Shown one piece after another: positions 11,401 through 21,912 of a DNA stretch of 64,000 nucleotides. The notes under the pieces were generated by a model. That model saw only the letters and a list, made by a program, of their open reading frames with translations, ran no database searches and had not been told where the DNA came from. How positions within the stretch are numbered: position 1 is the stretch's first letter; each line of letters opens with the position of its first letter. Where the stretch lies: assembly GCA_024291935.2 (NCBI GenBank), contig CM044318.1, forward strand, positions 83,338,001-83,402,000, read 5' to 3'. The stretch is from Okapia johnstoni (Eukaryota > Chordata > Mammalia > Artiodactyla > Giraffidae). Position numbers and translations under genes: made by a program.

Positions 11401-11923
11401 ATCCCCACAACGTGGCACCATATCTCTGTGTTATGTCCTTAATTTATAAGAAAAATATACTTTAAAAATACACTGATGAAAATGTGTAACATCTTTACGA
11501 CATTTATGTTATAGGTTAGCCCAGATATTAGATAAAGACTTATCCAAATGTTTGTATGCAAATTCCCTGGTAATAAAAGTGTTGTCATGTCATATCAATC
11601 ATACTAAATTTTGCTTTAAAATATTGAAGTCATGTTATGAAATATTAAAATCAAATATGTGAGGAGACTAAAAAGAAACTGCTTCATAAATTATGTCAGC
11701 TCATTTTGGTGGTGGGGGAATGATGGGCTTAGAGGAGTTGGTCAGGGAATTGTTGAGGAAGGAACTGTTTAACATAACCATGCCAGTTTTGTCTGGGGGA
11801 GTCACCATCATGACCACAGTCCCCAGATGACTGTGGTTTGCCTTAAACAGGCACAACTGGTGTGGTTTCCTGAGCGTCTGGCTGCTTAAGCAGCAGCCTT
11901 GCAGTGCACCTACTCAGGTGCCT
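8403..11923. other. Long unique stretch, no gene
   Basis: About 3.5 kb without a confident repeat. The segment 9230-10030 is pyrimidine-rich with several overlapping frames (97-128 codons) and might hide a very old L2 relic. The 167-codon frame at 10027-10530 shows no recognisable domain and no splice context. A short hairpin lies at 11813-11837. Confidence 0.4.
11813..11837. repeat. Perfect 9-bp hairpin
   Basis: ACCACAGTC at 11813-11821 pairs with GACTGTGGT at 11829-11837 across a 7-base loop. ACCACA/TGTGGT is also the RUNX core-binding sequence, so the palindrome provides two oppositely oriented RUNX-like cores. Function is unknown. Confidence 0.5.
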
Positions 11924-11933
11924 GGTGGGCTGG

Positions 11934-11935
<2 letters not shown>

Positions 11936-11965
<30 letters not shown>
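11936..11965. repeat. (CTG)10 triplet tract
   Basis: Ten uninterrupted CTG units form the tail of the antisense BovA element that follows. The same CAG tail is seen on the sense Bov-A2 at 8372-8390. It is likely length-polymorphic. Confidence 0.95.
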
Positions 11966-11967
<2 letters not shown>

Positions 11968-12084
11968 AAGTCGCTTCAGTCGTGTCCGACTCTTCATGAC
12001 CCCATGGATGCAGCCTACCAGGCTCCTCTATCCATGGGATTCTCTAGGCAAGAGTACTGGAGTGGGGCGCCATCGCCTTCTCCG
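11939..12084 (-). mobile_element. Single BovA SINE monomer
   Basis: Antisense BovA with the CAG/CTG tail, the GTCGTGTCCGACTCTT core, and an end in the CGCCTTCTCC motif. It has a perfect 15-base target-site duplication, GGTGGGCTGGTCCTG, at 11924-11938 and 12085-12099. The perfect duplication suggests a fairly young insertion. Confidence 0.95.
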
Positions 12085-12099
12085 GGTGGGCTGGTCCTG

Positions 12100-12589
12100 A
12101 GCTTCACAATTCGCCATTCCTGATGACCGGATCCCTGCCTCCCTACACTGATGCCGGTCCACAGCACTGCCGCTTTGCAGTGTAGCTGTGATTTCTTTAT
12201 TATTATTCCCTGAGAAGCAGCCTGGCCCCACATAAGTAATCTGCTTCTCATACAAGAGAGTTCAGTAGTTGTAGCTCTAAATGAGACAGCCATGGGTGAG
12301 AACAGACAAGAGAATACAAATGTGGAGCTAAGCGAACACATCTGTCCAACTGCTCTGCTGGGTTCAGCTCTACATTCTGAGAATCATTTTTATTTTCTGA
12401 CTGCTTATTTCATTGTGCAGGAATCTTCCTGGTACTCTGATGCCTTTCATACACAAATCTTCCATTAATTAACTTATTTACTTACAAAGTTTTTTTTTTT
12501 TTCCTCTACTGAGGGAGAAATAAAAGAAATTCCCTACTCTGAACGTGGGGAAAACAACTATGGGAGAACAGAGAAGCCCCCAAAGTCAA
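12100..12589. other. Unique sequence without gene
   Basis: No repeat or coding exon is recognised. Antisense open frames that start here run into the adjacent BovA and are not genes. Confidence 0.4.
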
Positions 12590-13270
12590 GAGTAAAAGAG
12601 TGCCAACTTTCCAGCTGAGGCCTGACTAACCTGTGTGGTCAGCAGTGGCTGTGTCTCAATAGGACAATGGGGCTGATTTAAGTAAAAGCTGATGTCTTAA
12701 TCACACTAATAAACTCCAGTAAATTGAAAGGTAACCTCTGCTTTTCAAGGGCACCTATCTTTAAGGAGAGGCCTTGCCTTTAAAGAAGTGAAATGGAATC
12801 ACCTTATCTTTAATGAAATGATGAATTTAGTGAAGAAAAGCTCAAACTCTCTATAGCTAACATAATTTATGCAAAATCATGCAATTAGTGATGGCTGTGC
12901 TAGACTTTTTTTCTGCAAATGCGCCTGTAATAAAACCGTCATGAGTAGCAGTGCCATCTAATGTAAGTAGTAAACATGGATAGTGAATTATTAATATCTG
13001 GCGAGGCATGCAAATGGCAGGACTTCCATTTTTCCTTTGAGCTAACAACACGTTTGCTAAAGCAAAAAAAAAAAAAAAAGGCAAAGATAAATATGAACTT
13101 TTCTTTGAAAAGAAACATTCAACAGGAATATGAATGTAATAAATAGCACAAAATGTGAATAGTAAAACCCCAGCACTTTCCGCCTCCGCAAAGTGAAATG
13201 ATGGTTATACTTTCTGCTGGGTCTGTAGCATAAGCTTAATGAGGTTAAAGCGATTTCATACATGTACTCC
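12590..13270. promoter_or_regulatory. Candidate conserved enhancer-like block
   Basis: A repeat-free, AT-rich stretch 0.5-1.2 kb from the CpG island. It has many ATTA/TAAT homeodomain-type cores, a perfect POU octamer ATGCAAAT at 13008-13015, and the related TTATGCAAAATCATGCAATT cluster near 12868. The only low-complexity run is an A-tract at 13063-13079. These features are typical of deeply conserved non-coding elements, but conservation is not tested here. Confidence 0.3.
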
Positions 13271-14670
13271 TCATTGAGGATGGCCGGGGTCAGGTGATGT
13301 GGGTGGCAGTCTTCAATCAAGTCCTCAGTCGGGTACCCTTCACATCCCCCCCTTCTGTGGCAGATGGAAAGGGAACCCCCACCCCTTGTTAGTGCTTATC
13401 CAAGGATAACCTCCCGGCTTGCTGGCTGGACCCTCCTCGTCTGAGCTCTAGTCGTGTGAAAATACCTCCTGCGTTCCCAGGCAAGGCAGGGCTGGCCCAA
13501 AGTTCCATCCCCATCTTGGCCAGTTCACCCTGGGATGCCTCCGCAGAATTTAAGCGCCTAAGCAGACAAGGTCAAATTAAAACTGCTTCACTGCTGATTC
13601 TGGTTCAGAGTCCAGCCGTCCGGCACAGACCCCCAGCGGGAGAGGGGTCAGGGCCCTTCTCTGTACACGAGCCAAACGCCCCGCTTCTCGCCCCGGTGTA
13701 CTCCAGAGGCTCCCCGACCCCTGGCATCCCCTTATGGCGAGCTCCATCCCCCTGAGGTATGTCTTGTGCTGAGGTCACAGGGACAGGCTCTTTATCCTGG
13801 CAGTGGAGATGCCAGCTGGGAACCCTGAGCATGAACCAGCAAGACGCAGACTCTCGCTCTTGACTTGGGGCTCCCGGCGCTGCCCCGGGCCGCGGGCCGG
13901 CCCGCGGGCTCCCTCCTCCCTCCTGCCCTGGCTCGCCAGTCAGCCGGCCCGCTCGCTTGGTCTGAAGCCTGGGTTGGTTTCCCACGACCGTCCTGGGTCT
14001 GACTTGGGATGCTGCGCCTCCGGAAGCCCAGCGGGCGCCGACCCCGGCCCGCAGCCCCTGGAAGGTGCCAACCCTGGGCGAGCCCGGGCGCCTAGGGAGG
14101 AGACGGGCATTTCACGTGGGCATCGTGCCTTCGCGGTGCTCACGCCTCTCCTCCGCAGCCAGTGCAGGGCCCCTCCGCTCGGACTTATCCCCCCAAAGTT
14201 AATCAGCCGTACTTGCCAGCTCGCTTTAGTTTGGGAAAGACTTAAAAACCTCGAGATCGGCGGGGGCCACGGCCGCCCCCAGCGCCCCCCGCCCCCCTCC
14301 ACCACCCCCGGTTCTGCCTTGCGCGGGCTATCGGGTGCTATAGGAGGCTGTGGCGTTTGTCTAGAACAGACATCGCAGACACACGGACCCGCTCCTCGCC
14401 GGCCGTCGCCAAAGTTGCAGGACGCCCCTCGGCCACCCGGCCCGGGCCAGAGGCAGTTGCGTAACCTCGCCCCTCGCTCCCGCCCGCCGCCGGGGGTCGG
14501 CTCCTGGCGGTCCCGGCCCCCGGCAAGCTGCCGAGTCCTCCGCGCAGTCTGGTCGGGGGCGCGGGGCAAGAACCCCGGGGTCAGCGCCCGTCCGGGCGGT
14601 GCTCTGGCCGCGGCCAAGCGCAGCGGGCGCCGGGGCGCGGGAGGAGCAGGGCGCTCGGGGCTCCGCTTAC

Positions 14671-15060
14671 CTTCGGCGGCTTACAGATAAGTCGAGGTCG
14701 GTGCAGCGCCTGGCTCGGGCATGTCTCGCCGCGGACCCCAGCAAGCCTGGCGCGGCACGGAGCACTCCGGGCAGGGCATCCGCGGCGAGGCTCGCCGGGC
14801 TCTCGCGGACGAAGGCTCGGCTTCGGGGGCTTGGCCCGCCGCCCGCGCCCACCCCCACTTCCACCACCGCCGCCGCCGCCGGCCCGGCCCGGCCGGCCCC
14901 TCGCACCGCAGCTCGCGTCCCTCCGGCCCGGCTCAGAGACGCGCGCGGCGAGGCAGCGGCTCAGCCGGCTCCGGGGACGCCCGCGCGCTCGCTCGCTCGC
15001 GGCGCGGCGGAGCCAGCCACAGCCACCCGGCGCCGTGCTCCTCCGATGTCCTCATTGACT
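14671..15060 (-). other. Candidate untranslated first exon, splice donor at 14671
   Basis: On the minus strand the sequence ...CCGCCGAAG is followed directly by GTAAGC. This is a near-consensus splice donor whose last exonic base is at 14671 and whose intron would run leftwards from 14670. Upstream on the same strand are GC boxes (15282-15300 and near 15100), suiting a TATA-less start in the 15.05-15.30 kb interval. Short ATG frames in the segment, ending in MPEPGAAPTSTYL and a stop before the donor, would be upstream open frames, so the exon is most likely 5' UTR. The start coordinate is a guess. No matching acceptor or coding exon was identified to the left. Confidence 0.4.
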
Positions 15061-15281
15061 GCGTTCGTCTTCGGCGAGATCTGGGAGCCGGGGCCGGGAG
15101 GCGGGGGCGGAGAGGCGGAGGGAGCGGGAGGGAAGTCCTTGCCGCCGCCGGCCGCCGCCGCCGCCCCCCGGGTCCCAGCCACTCCGCCGAGCCGGGCGGC
15201 CGGAGGACCGGGCGCCGGAGCCGCTTGCCTGCCGCCTGTGCGCCCGCCTGGCACCGAGGCGGGCGGAGCCCGGGGCCCCGC

Positions 15282-15300
15282 GGGGCGGGGGCGGGGGCGG
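15282..15300. promoter_or_regulatory. GC-box (Sp1/KLF) cluster
   Basis: GGGGCGGGGGCGGGGGCGG contains three overlapping GC boxes. Further GGGCGG-type motifs lie at about 15100-15115 and 15259-15265. The G-runs here, continuing to 15340, could also form a G-quadruplex on the plus strand. Confidence 0.6.
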
Positions 15301-15960
15301 CGCGGGGCCTGGCCGGGGCAGCGGGCGTGGGGTGGGGGGGCCCCCAGAGGGAGCCGAGCGGGCGGGAGTGCAGGGGCCCCCCCGCCCGCCGACGCCCGAG
15401 CCCCAGCCGAGGAGGAGGTGGAAGGAGCCGCCGGCGGCCGCCGCCTGCTCGCCGGGCTCCACCGCGGCGCGCGTCCTCGGGGTTTCTGGGCTGCAGGCGG
15501 CGCTGCGCGGCCCGGGGAACTTGTTGAGCCTGCCCTGGAGCTGGAGCCGCCTCCGAGCAGCAGCTGGAGGGCGGGGACCCAGCGGTTTTTCCAGGGAGGG
15601 GGTCTCTGGGGACCCCTCGCCCAGGCTGCCGGCGGTGGCGGCCGACCCAGCCGAGCGCGGCTGTGAAATCAGGAGCGCGTGCGGGGCTTAGGCGGCTGCC
15701 CCCTTCACCTGCGGATTTGCAGCCTGCTGGAGGCCAGGGTCAGGGGCGCGTTGCCTTGGGTCCAACCCGGGGTCAGCCCCTCTAAGCGGGGACTTCCCGG
15801 CAGGCTGGTTGTAACTGGCGCGAGTACCAAAGGCAGTCCGCCCGCGGGGTCTGCTGCCCGCCGACATTCAGGAACCCGGCGCCTCCGCACCAAGACCCCC
15901 CCCCCCCGCCCGCCCCCCAACTGGCGCTCACCGCCCACCTGCCAGGCCAGGGCACTTGCT

Positions 15961-17390
15961 GCGTTTGTTTCAGGCCAGAATTGAGCTCACTTAGGGAGGC
16001 AAAAGGAGTTACCCGGTTCCCCCTAGATCCACCAAAGAGGAGGTCTTCGGAGCTCAGAGCCGCTGGCCCAGGGGCCTCGCTGATCCCTGTGGGACCTGGT
16101 GCCCAGGCCTGGAATTAGGCAGCCAGCTAGCCGCTGATCACCAGGCTCCCTAAATTTTCTCAGGCTTGGGGCTTGAAGTTCAGTCTCTTTGAGCATACCT
16201 GAAAGTAGCCACGTTCATTAGATTTGATATTTCCCAAGAAAGGTCAGAGAAATGGTAAATGGGAGGGCAGTGCCAGGCTGGGGGGTGGGGTGGGGGGCAT
16301 GAATTGGGAGGACAATCGGTGACGTCTTTTCACTCACTCAGCCCTTCAGTCTCAGCTGGTGTGCACACACCGCTGCCTGTTCCTTCCTGAGCACCAGCTC
16401 TGTGCTAGATTCAGCCTTTCCTGGGTCCTGGTTCGCTGAGGTGAATTGAGCCTAACTCGGTGCTTTATGTTGTGTCGGTTCTTTAGAAACCACCTTATAG
16501 GAAATGCCTCCTTTTTACGAGGATGCTTGGGATGATGCATCCCGATACCACACACAGAAAGCATCCTGAAAGCCCCTTTTCCCTCATACATTTAGCACAC
16601 AGCTGTATAATTCTTGGCATCCAGATATGCACGAGAAGGGAATCCTGAACCTGTGGGCTCTTTATTATCCTCTCTTAACCTAGAGTCCTCAAGTCTAATT
16701 TTCAGCTTGTTTACTTCTCTGGCTGGTAGTCGTGCTGGTGGTGCTGGCTGGACAGATTTGCCAGGTGATGTATGCGCAGCGGGGAAACCTGTAGCCCACT
16801 GTTTTTCCTGGAAGGGACATGATATTGGGGATGTGTGGGACTTAGGGACATTTAATGCCAGGTGGGAGGGAGTGTCTCCATGGATGCCTTCAACATAATC
16901 CCCCGGAGGTGGGCTGGAGCCACTGTGGATGCAATAATCTCTCCAAGGATTTTGGGCAACTTTCTGTAAATTTTGCTTTATTGCTAATCCAGAAAATAGA
17001 AATCTGTCTTCCATCTCTTAAACATGTCACCGTAGATAAAGCTGTCAGGAAATCCTGAAATTGTGCTGTTGATAATGGAAAACTGAAGTTTTAGGGACCA
17101 TGAGCGGAACAGATAAACACAAATGCATAAATGCTTAAATGCAGGACAGAACAGAGCTACAGGTGGCAGCATGAGCTGGCCAGAAAGCAGCTCCGGGGGC
17201 AGTGGTGTTGAGATCCGCCCGATGTGGAATTCTAGGAAGAAAATGGAAAGCTGTAATTGGCAGGTGAGAAAACCCACTTAATATGAACAGAGGATTTAAT
17301 TGAGGTTTTTTGTATCATCAAGACTGCTTTTAGTTGTTCATGGCTGTAGTAGACATACAGTTGTTTTTCTGAGTCTATTAAAATTATCTG
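15961..17390. other. Unique sequence flanking the CpG island
   Basis: No gene or repeat is recognised. A C-run lies at the island edge around 15897-15924, and a G-rich run (GGGGGGTGGGGTGGGGGG) near 16279-16297. Confidence 0.4.
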
Positions 17391-17478
17391 GGGGCTTCCC
17401 TGGCAGTCTAGTGATTGAGAATCCATGCTTCCATTGCAGGAGACACGGGTTTGATCACTGATCAAGGAACTAACTAAC
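17391..17478 (+). mobile_element. Truncated CHR-type SINE
   Basis: A sense tRNA-derived head, GGGGCTTCCCTGGCAGTCTA, leads through the box-B-like GGGTTTGATCACTGATCAAGG and then stops. It forms an inverted pair with the next CHR copy 30 bases away. Confidence 0.75.
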
Positions 17479-17507
17479 CCTTTCCCTGGCAAAGGGAAAA
17501 ATAGCTA

Positions 17508-17627
17508 CTTTTTTTGGCTGTGCTGCACAGCATTTGGGATCTTAGTTCCTTGATCAGGGATCGAACCTGAAGCCCCTCTAGTGGAAACACCAGAGTCTTA
17601 TCCACTGGACCACCAAGGAAGTTCCCC
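17508..17627 (-). mobile_element. CHR-type SINE
   Basis: Antisense CHR with T-tail, TTGGCTGTGCTGCACAGC start, GATCAGGGATCGAACCTG box-B region and CCACTGGACCACCAAGGAAG head. A 9-base duplication AAATAGCTA at 17499-17507 and 17628-17636 bounds it. Confidence 0.9.
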
Positions 17628-17904
17628 AAATAGCTAAACATTTAAAGTGGGATTTTCTGAAAGCAGAAGCACCTAAGAATAAAAATATAAGGAAGTACAA
17701 GAAAGATGACAAAATATTTGCATCTCTTTTCCTTTGCCTCCTTCTTAGATGTGTGTAGGTGCTATGTAGAGAAATGGTGGCTTTTCAGCTCTACAGCTTA
17801 GTAAATTCTGAGATCTCAATTCCTGCATTAAAAAAAGACAAGAATATAGGAGTCAAAGATATAAAAGAATGTTCCTTAGTTTTGTCCATCTGAATTCTGA
17901 ACTG

Positions 17905-18202
17905 GAAATAACCCAAATGCATAAAATTGGGGGGCTATATTCATACAGTGGAATACTATACAGCAGGGAAAAGTAGTTATTGCTCATGCATGAAGCATGA
18001 ATGACCTTCACAAACCTTGTGCACCTGAAGCCAGACACAACAGTCAATGTCACATGATTCCTTCGAAACCAAGTCCAAAAAGGTGAAAAATTTCCCCGTG
18101 GTGGTAGATGTCAGAAAGATGGTTATCTTTGAGCACACTGCCTTCTGTGCATCTTGAACCAGGTGGTTGCATGGTTGTGTACTTACGGAAAAATTTATCA
18201 AG
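17905..18202 (+). mobile_element. L1 (L1M-type) 3' UTR fragment
   Basis: Sense matches to the old L1 3' region: CCCAAATGCATAAAATTGG, ATACAGTGGAATACTATACA, GAAGCCAGACACAA and GTGGTTGCATGGTTGTGTAC. It is diverged and gapped. Confidence 0.65.
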
Positions 18203-20128
18203 ATGATCTCTTTTCTGAGAATGCCTCCTTTCTGTCTGGGCATTATCCCCATGTCGTTACAGAGTCTGCACACAAGTTCCCCAATAATCTGTCCCTTTCA
18301 CTGAACCAGCCTATCTGTCAGTGAAATCAACTTGTATCTTCTGAAGCCTCCTTCTCTCCAAAACCCAAGCCAAGAGAAAAGTCAGGTGCTGTAGGTAAGG
18401 CTCTGATTAGACACGTGTTGGGGCATCCATCTTTGAGAGCATCTTTTTCTAGCATCGTCCTGGACGTCTGCTTGACTCTCAGATGCATCCGCAGCAGAGT
18501 TCACGTTGGAGATGACTTCCCTATCAGGTCCTTTGATGTTGTACCATGACTACCAGGTGAGCCTGAGTCTGTGATGGCAGGTTCTACCCTTTAGTTCTGA
18601 AGATGTGGGTACAGTTCAGCCGTGCTCAGCTCCCAAAGAGGGGAGGTAACTCAGCTTGACCTAAGCCTGTAGCGAAGAGATCAGTCACATCAGGGCGTTT
18701 TTCTTTTCTCTTTCAAGCTCAAAGGGGCTGCAGCTGGACCTTATCTTTTGCCTCGGAGAGTAGCGAGAAGCCCTCTGAATCAACCCATTTTCATATTCTG
18801 CTCAAGCATTTACCACCCGCTTTCAGGACTGACCTCCTGATCATAAGGTTATCCCTCTGTGTGAACTCCCCTGCCCGTGACTCTTACACTGTCCTGGTTG
18901 CAAAGCCGCATTTCCTTCTGGTGGGAGTCAGAGCTGTGTTTCTCAAGTCCTGGTCCATGCCCGTGGGCTCTCCCCACTCCTGGTTCCTTTTCCTTCCACG
19001 ATGAGCAGCTGGGGATGGTGTATTGGCCTGGATCACAATTTGGTTCCAAGAAACTGAACATCAGGCAGACGAGTTGCAATTCCTGGTTTTCGCTAACGCA
19101 TAATTGTGTATCTCATTTATCTGTAGGAAATGGAATGTTTTATTTGTAAAGAGAACAAAAGTGGTTGGAGGTTTTCTTGAACACCCCACGCCAGTGAGAG
19201 GAGGCGAAGGTTGGGCACCGGCTTCTGACTCCACTCTCCCCACTCAGGATCCCTCATGTGCAAGGTCTGCAAACCCAGGGGCTTTCCCCTCCCCCAGTTC
19301 CATCACTACCCCCTTCTTTAGGTGGATGTGCTGAGAAATGCATATCTGGACCTCATGTAACTGACCTTCATTGGATGGTCTAGGTGATGGGGTCTAGGGA
19401 TTTCTCATTATCCACATCTAATCTGCTGGGAGCAGATCTCTTCCGGATGAAGGAGAAGCTAAAGGGCTTTTCTTAATCCTTGCTGGTAATACTGGCTGCC
19501 TCTTTGAGCCGCTGAAGGCAACCCCTCATAAACCAGGTAATATGCCCAGGCCGAGGAATGATACCTCTGACCAGAATTAGGTCAAGAAGGGATAAAAATG
19601 GCTTTCCCATTTCAGTGTCTGCTCTGCTAATCCACTTCGCTGGTGTCAAGACTGGGGGTGACCTTTCCTTGAGCTGCCTGCCCTGGCGGACATGAGGCCT
19701 GTGGTCAATGCCCCCGGGAACACTTGCCCTGGGGTATCCCATACAGCTATTTCCTTGTTCGCCTTCTGTGCCCACCTGAGGATTCACAGAGATGGAGGAA
19801 GGAAGGGGGCAAGGAGAAAACAGAATTCTCTTTCACTCTTCTTTCCACAAAACCCTGTTTGACAGTGAAAGTGGTTCTCCTCAGTCACATGCCTGCATGA
19901 GGCCACACGCTTGGTGCGCTGCCCAGCGTCCCGCGTTATCCTCAGAAGACAGCCAGGAAAGAGGTCCTGTTTCACTCGTCTCCCAGAGAAAGAGCAGACA
20001 GGTCATTTCTCCAAGGTCACACAGCTAGGAAATGATAGGGCCTAGATTCCAATCAGTACTGCCTGCTGCCACAGTGCTACCCTGCCCAACTCAGGTTTAT
20101 TCTTTTGAAATCAACTTGAGCTTTGCTC
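18203..20128. other. Mostly unique sequence
   Basis: No gene is recognised. Minus-strand open frames at 18849-19243 and 19473-19975 lack known motifs. A MIR piece is listed at 19995-20095. Confidence 0.4.
19995..20095 (+). mobile_element. MIR SINE fragment
   Basis: CCAAGGTCACACAGCTAGGA followed by a diverged GGGCCTAGATTCCAATCAG is the 3' half of MIR in sense orientation. Confidence 0.65.
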
Positions 20129-20129
20129 A

Positions 20130-20355
20130 GGGGCTTCCCAGGTGGTGCTGTTGGTAAAGAACCCACCCACCAATGCAGGAGACTTAAGAGATGCGGGTTC
20201 AATCCCTAGGTCGGGAAGATCGTCTGGAGGAGGAAATGGCAGCCCACTCCAGTATTCTTGCCTGGGAAATCCCATGGACAGAGGAGCCTGGAGGGCTACA
20301 GGCCATAGGATTGCAAACAATCAGACACGACTAAAGGGACTTAGTACTAGCACGC
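20130..20355 (+). mobile_element. Bov-tA SINE
   Basis: GGGCTTCCCAGGTGG head, GGGTTCAATCCCTAGGTCGG box-B region, then the BovA body with AGGAAATGGCAGCCCACTCC and a diverged ATCAGACACGACT end. There is no clear target-site duplication. Confidence 0.9.
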
Positions 20356-21629
20356 AGGGTCACATTGCGTGTTATCTTGTTTGTACCGTGTGCTGGTCAG
20401 ACATCATGGTCCTACTTGAGGAGTGGCCTTGGCCAGCACAATCCATTCCTGGCCACCCCCACTGCCCGTGTCCAGAGCAGGCTGAACCCCTCCAGGCTCT
20501 CGTGGTGGCGGCTTGGCTCCATCCTGGAACATTCTGATCAGAAATGTTACCTGCTAATGGCATGCTGTCATACAGCACATCACTCGTGTAGGCTGACTGA
20601 GGCATGCTTTCCACCAGGCATTGTTTTCCCTTTACTTCTAAACTCATCTGATCACCATATCAGTTATACTTTGGAGTAAAAACAGTCTCTGAAACAGCAA
20701 TACACCATAACCATCTCAAATTTGGATGGTACGTTACGCTTATCCAATGTAACTTCAGTGATCTTAACCCATGTTTTCTTTGTTGGATACTGGTTATTAG
20801 AAGGATCCATCACAACATGCATGTTCTGTATATATCTCTAAAGATCATCTCAGATTCTTCCGAGGCTAAGTGGCCTGATGCTGCGTTATGCTGATCTTCT
20901 CGATCTATTTGCTTAGTAAGGTGGATCATGGGTGATGTGGTAGCCAGCTGCCATCCGTCGGAAAGCAAGCATTTTGTTCCTTAATGCCAAGCTCCAAGTG
21001 GGAAGAGGACAGAGTTTTTAAAAGCCTATCTGTTTCTGTTGGGTGACCTCTGCGGTCACACACAGACTTTCAGTCCCATGTTTTTCACAAACATTTCTCT
21101 GTTTCATTTTGCCGAATCCTTGGAGAATTAAATAGGCCATTACTTTAATTCCACTGCGCAGTCGGATTGCAGAGCTCCCCGTTTCCAATTTGCCTAATTT
21201 GGGTTTTGGCAGATTCTGGAGTGGCTAAGACTCTAGACATGTGCTTGCCTTGGAAGCTCTTCTGGGTTCACATCTGTTAATAAATAGTGCACCTTTAACT
21301 AACGTTAAAGCAATAACTGAAAAGATACCTGAACGTATTTCCTATACAAATGAAACCTCCTGCAAGATTTAAACAAAAGAAAGACATTTTATTTCTACAT
21401 GCTGTTTAGGGTTCTCTTTTTTTCCAATTTTTTTTGAGTATTGATACAGAACCCGCTATTGTAGGTTAAAGAACATATGGTGAGAATGCCGTGCAGAGGA
21501 TTAACATTGAAGGCAGTCCCTGCACCACTGACCACGGCTCCCTGGTGGGGGTTCTCTTCCTGCCCCCAGGCTTCTGAGCTCAGAAGAGGGGAGGGGTCTT
21601 CATATCCTAGATAATGCATTTTTTTTAAC
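20356..21629. other. Unique sequence without gene
   Basis: Overlapping open frames on both strands at 20365-20679 are not supported as genes. No repeat is recognised. Confidence 0.4.
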
Positions 21630-21905
21630 TTTTTATTTTATATTGGAGTATTGCTGATTATTAGGCTTCCCAAGTGGTTCGGTAGTAAAGAATCCACCTA
21701 CCAATGCAGGAAATGTGGGTTCGATCTGTGGGTCTGGAAGATTCCTAGGAGAAGGAAATGGCAGATTTCCCTGTTCTATACAGTAGGTCCTTGTTGGTTA
21801 CCCATTTAAAATATAACAGTGTGTACATGTCCATCCCCAAATCTCTAGATATCCCTTCCCTCTTCCCTCCCACTGGTAACTGTAAATTTGCCAGAACATG
21901 CATTT
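21630..21905 (-). mobile_element. L1 3' end, antisense, with internal deletion and SINE
   Basis: Cetartiodactyl L1 3' UTR in antisense. The left part, 21630-21661, has the TTTATTTTATATTGGAGTAT motif. The right part, 21768-21905, has CTATACAGTAGGTCCTTGTT and the following GTGTACATGTCCATCCC block. Between them lies a truncated Bov-tA, and roughly 100-150 bases of L1 normally found between the two parts are missing. Confidence 0.75.
21662..21769 (+). mobile_element. Truncated Bov-tA inside L1
   Basis: The tRNA-like head and box B (GGGTTCGATCTGTGGGTCTG) are followed by GGAGAAGGAAATGGCA, where the BovA body stops abruptly and L1 sequence resumes. Confidence 0.85.
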
Positions 21906-21912
21906 CATTCCA

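Larger units (their letters stand above)
13800..15960. promoter_or_regulatory. CpG island
   Basis: About 2.1 kb of very GC-rich sequence with dense CpG, with no recognised transposon and no TATA box, flanked by ordinary CpG-poor DNA. The densest part is 14.4-15.5 kb, with repeated GC boxes and long runs of CCG/CGG units. This is the profile of a constitutive or developmental gene promoter. Long open frames (up to 355 codons) run through it in most frames on both strands. They are low-complexity Arg/Pro/Ala/Gly sequence explained by base composition and are not annotated as genes. The direction is most simply leftward (minus strand), because of the splice donor at 14671. Bidirectional transcription is possible. 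I cannot name the gene. Confidence 0.9.

Noticed and set aside
13803..15691. Long open frames (295, 355, 268, 225 codons) on both strands in the CpG island
   Set aside because: They are low-complexity Pro/Ala/Arg/Gly sequence in nearly all frames, as expected where GC-rich DNA lacks stop codons; no domain or splice pattern supports them.
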